A DNA stretch of 64,000 nt, from positions 10,534,622-10,598,621 of the forward strand of contig NC_049907.1 of assembly GCF_001411555.2 (NCBI RefSeq). The letters are read 5' to 3'. This document shows, piece by piece, positions 62,007 through 64,000 of the stretch. The stretch is from Juglans regia. Lineage: Eukaryota; Streptophyta; Magnoliopsida; Fagales; Juglandaceae. Position 1 is the first letter of the stretch; the number at the start of each line of letters is the position of its first letter. The notes under the pieces were generated by a model. That model was not told the origin of the DNA. It saw only the letters and a list, made by a program, of their open reading frames with translations, and did no database searches. Position numbers and translations under genes: made by a program.

Positions 62007-62200
62007 TGTTAATATTGATACCAAGAAATGCTCAAGTAGATGCTGAGCATAAAAAAATGTTTATTAATAAATCTGTATGGAGTGAATTACAACTTATATG
62101 TACCCATTTACAGATGTGGGAAAGATAAAATTTAAATATCTAACTAACTCTAACAGAAGCCTCTATAGCAATATAAAATGAAACTATATTATCTCTAATA
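62007..62200 (-). repeat. 5' LTR of the copia element
   Basis: Same sequence family as 58825-59016. It ends in CTCTAATA next to the ATTTA duplication. Confidence 0.88.
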
Positions 62201-62431
62201 ATTTACCAGCTTTACTTTTCATCTGTGAAAGCTAATTAATTTCATATAATCATTTACATAAAAGCAATTGTAAATGGAATTAAACCGGCCCAAGGTTCAT
62301 GGTCTAATCACTTCATTCATGGATTGTGACACATTCACATAAAATCTTGAAATTAAAAAAAAATAAACCCAAAAATAAAAACAAGCTTTCAAAAATTGTA
62401 TAAGAAAAATATTACATAACAATTTCTCTGA

Positions 62432-64000
62432 TATATTTTTTGATAAATAATCAAAGATATATTAATAGAGATAGGCAAAGCCAAAGTACACAAAATGGTA
62501 CACAAGAGATAAGATATATCTAGGTCGAAGTAAGGGAAACTAGAAAGTCATGAAAATTCAAACCATTAAAATCTAAAGCAATGACCCATAGAAATAAAGT
62601 GCGGAAAAATAGTGTTCTAAGTTCCTCCAGAGACCGCTCTTTGTTTTCGAAAGTCCGATCATTGCGCTCTTGCCATATACACCACATAATACAGATCAAG
62701 ATCATATTTTACACCACCTTGATTTGATGAACTCCCATTGGAAGTGTCCAGCTGGCCAATAGATTTACCACCGTTGTAGGCATAACAAAGGCTAACTCTA
62801 TCCGGCTAAAGACTTTGACCCACAAAGCTCTAGTAGTCTCGCATTGTAGCAAGAGGTGTTCCACTGTCCCGCCAGATCTCTTGGACATGCAACACCAGTC
62901 TAGTATAACTAATCGGCACTTCCTCAGATTGTCAGTAGTCAGAATCTTCCCCAATGCTGTTGTCCAAGTAAAGAAGATTGCTTTCGGAGGCTCCTTATTT
63001 CTCCAGACTCTCCTCCATGGGAACGAGATGTTTGCAACTTGGGAAATGGACTTATAGAAGGATCGAACTGAGAAAATGCCCTTACCCGCGGGAGTCCACC
63101 ACATTCTATCGACTTGTTGTCTACTCGGCTTCACAGAATAAAGAATGCTGAAAAAAGTCTTAAAGATGTCAACTTCCCAGTCTTGCGCCGCTCTACTAAA
63201 TGTGGTGTTCCACTGCACTTGGTCCCCTGTTAGAAGCATAATGTCCTCTATTGAAACTTCCTGATTGCATGCCAACTGAAAAATAGCTGGAAATGTATTC
63301 TTTAGGGCCTTATTTTCGCACCATATGTCCCTCCAAAACTTAATGCAAGAACCCCTCCCCAACACCAATTTGGAATGGCTACTAAAATCCCCCCACCCCT
63401 TCCTAATGTGTTTCCAAACTCCCACACCTCTAGCCCCGTACACCTCTTCAGTACACCAACCCCTCCCACATGCTTCCATATTTACAATCAATCATCAGCT
63501 TCCATAGGGTTTTTGACTCCTTATTATACCTCCATAACAACTTCCCAAGCAGGGCCCAATTGAAAGTTCTTAGATTTTTTATACCTAAACCACCGGACGA
63601 GAGTGGTGTACACACCTTATCCTAGCTGACCAGGTGAAATTTGAATTCATCCCCTATCACACCCCATAGGAAATCACGGTACAGTTTATCAATCCGAGCC
63701 GCTACCCTGGCAAGCAACTGAAACAAAGATAGGAAGTATGTATGTATGTTAGAAATGGTACTCTTCGTAAAAGTCAAACGACCACCTTTCGACAAATACA
63801 ATCTTTTCCACCCTACCAATTTCCTTCCTATCTTCTCTGTGACTGAATCCCATATGGATGAGACCCTTGCTGAGCCCCCAACGGCAATCCCAGATAGGCA
63901 ATAGGAAGAGAAGATACCTTGCACCCAAGAATACTAGCTAGATGCCTAGTATTACTCACGTTCCACACTGGCACTAACTCTGACTTGTCAAAATTCACTT
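62432..64000 (-). mobile_element. LINE 3' part, minus strand, runs off the window
   Basis: The minus strand gives RT C-terminus ([20 protein letters not shown], about 63820-63760), [70 protein letters not shown] and ICIMWCIWQERNDRTFEN. It then ends near 62432 in an A/T-rich tail. The long frame 63491-62709 is intact over 260 codons, the best preserved LINE frame in the window, but a stop (TAA for Trp) at 62706 and a frameshift near 63490 disable it. Confidence 0.88.

Larger units (their letters stand above)
58825..62200 (-). mobile_element. Ty1/copia retrotransposon, internally deleted, clean ends
   Basis: LTRs at 58825-59016 and 62007-62200 (192 and 194 bases) with a perfect 5-bp duplication ATTTA at 58820-58824 and 62201-62205. 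The minus-strand primer site TGGTATCAG (61999-62007) touches the 5' LTR, and a purine tract (CTTGACGGAGG) touches the 3' LTR. The order gag, integrase, reverse transcriptase, RNase H is that of copia. At 3376 bases it is well short of the usual 4.6-5 kb, because parts of gag and RT are deleted. Not able to move by itself. Confidence 0.93.

Overview
This is a window of plant nuclear DNA: AT-rich, with introns, TA-rich microsatellites, and about as much transposable-element (TE) sequence as gene sequence. The protein families point to a flowering plant (eudicot). The mix of Tat, Tekay-like, copia and LINE elements and a common 'GAGATGAGATGAGAATTTT' miniature repeat would fit a woody species such as a member of Fagales, but that last step is a guess.

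Four host genes can be reconstructed exon by exon with consistent splice phases. (1) 12044-16003 (+): an 8-exon cyclic nucleotide-gated ion channel, 729 aa. (2) 18832-32407 (-): a 10-exon ATG6/Beclin-1 autophagy gene, 505 aa, stretched to 13.6 kb by LINE fragments in two introns. (3) 35066-48316 (-): a two-exon ATL20/21/22-type RING-H2 ubiquitin ligase whose receptor-like exon 1 and RING exon 2 are separated by a 12-kb intron holding a Ty3/gypsy element. (4) 49865-56971 (-): a two-exon plastid-type DUF212 (divergent PAP2) protein, 289 aa, with a 6.2-kb intron. The first two genes converge on a 2.8-kb gap holding a CACTA-like fragment.

The rest is mobile DNA. At 463-5979 a flank+LTR+pol unit of a Ty3/gypsy element is duplicated in tandem, and the second copy is a solo LTR with a perfect 5-bp target duplication. 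At 36345-46566 a decayed Tat-lineage gypsy element carries an antisense gene and 3' tandem repeats, and is itself interrupted by a smaller gypsy derivative that contains a miniature repeat. At 58825-62200 a Ty1/copia element has clean ends and a perfect target duplication but has lost most of its reverse transcriptase and part of gag. Non-LTR (LINE) pieces lie at 19560-22885, 25197-26405, 26738-28870, 54800-55440 and 62432-64000, plus short 3' tails at 48900-49276 and 53450-53600. MITEs, two TRIM-like elements and simple repeats fill in between.

I found no CRISPR array, tRNA or rRNA gene, and no sign of an unknown multi-gene system. The most unusual points are structural: very large TE-filled introns in two regulatory genes, a nest of insertions four levels deep, the tandem LTR duplication, the antisense gene of the Tat element, and an in-frame, stop-free 90-nt intron in the channel gene.
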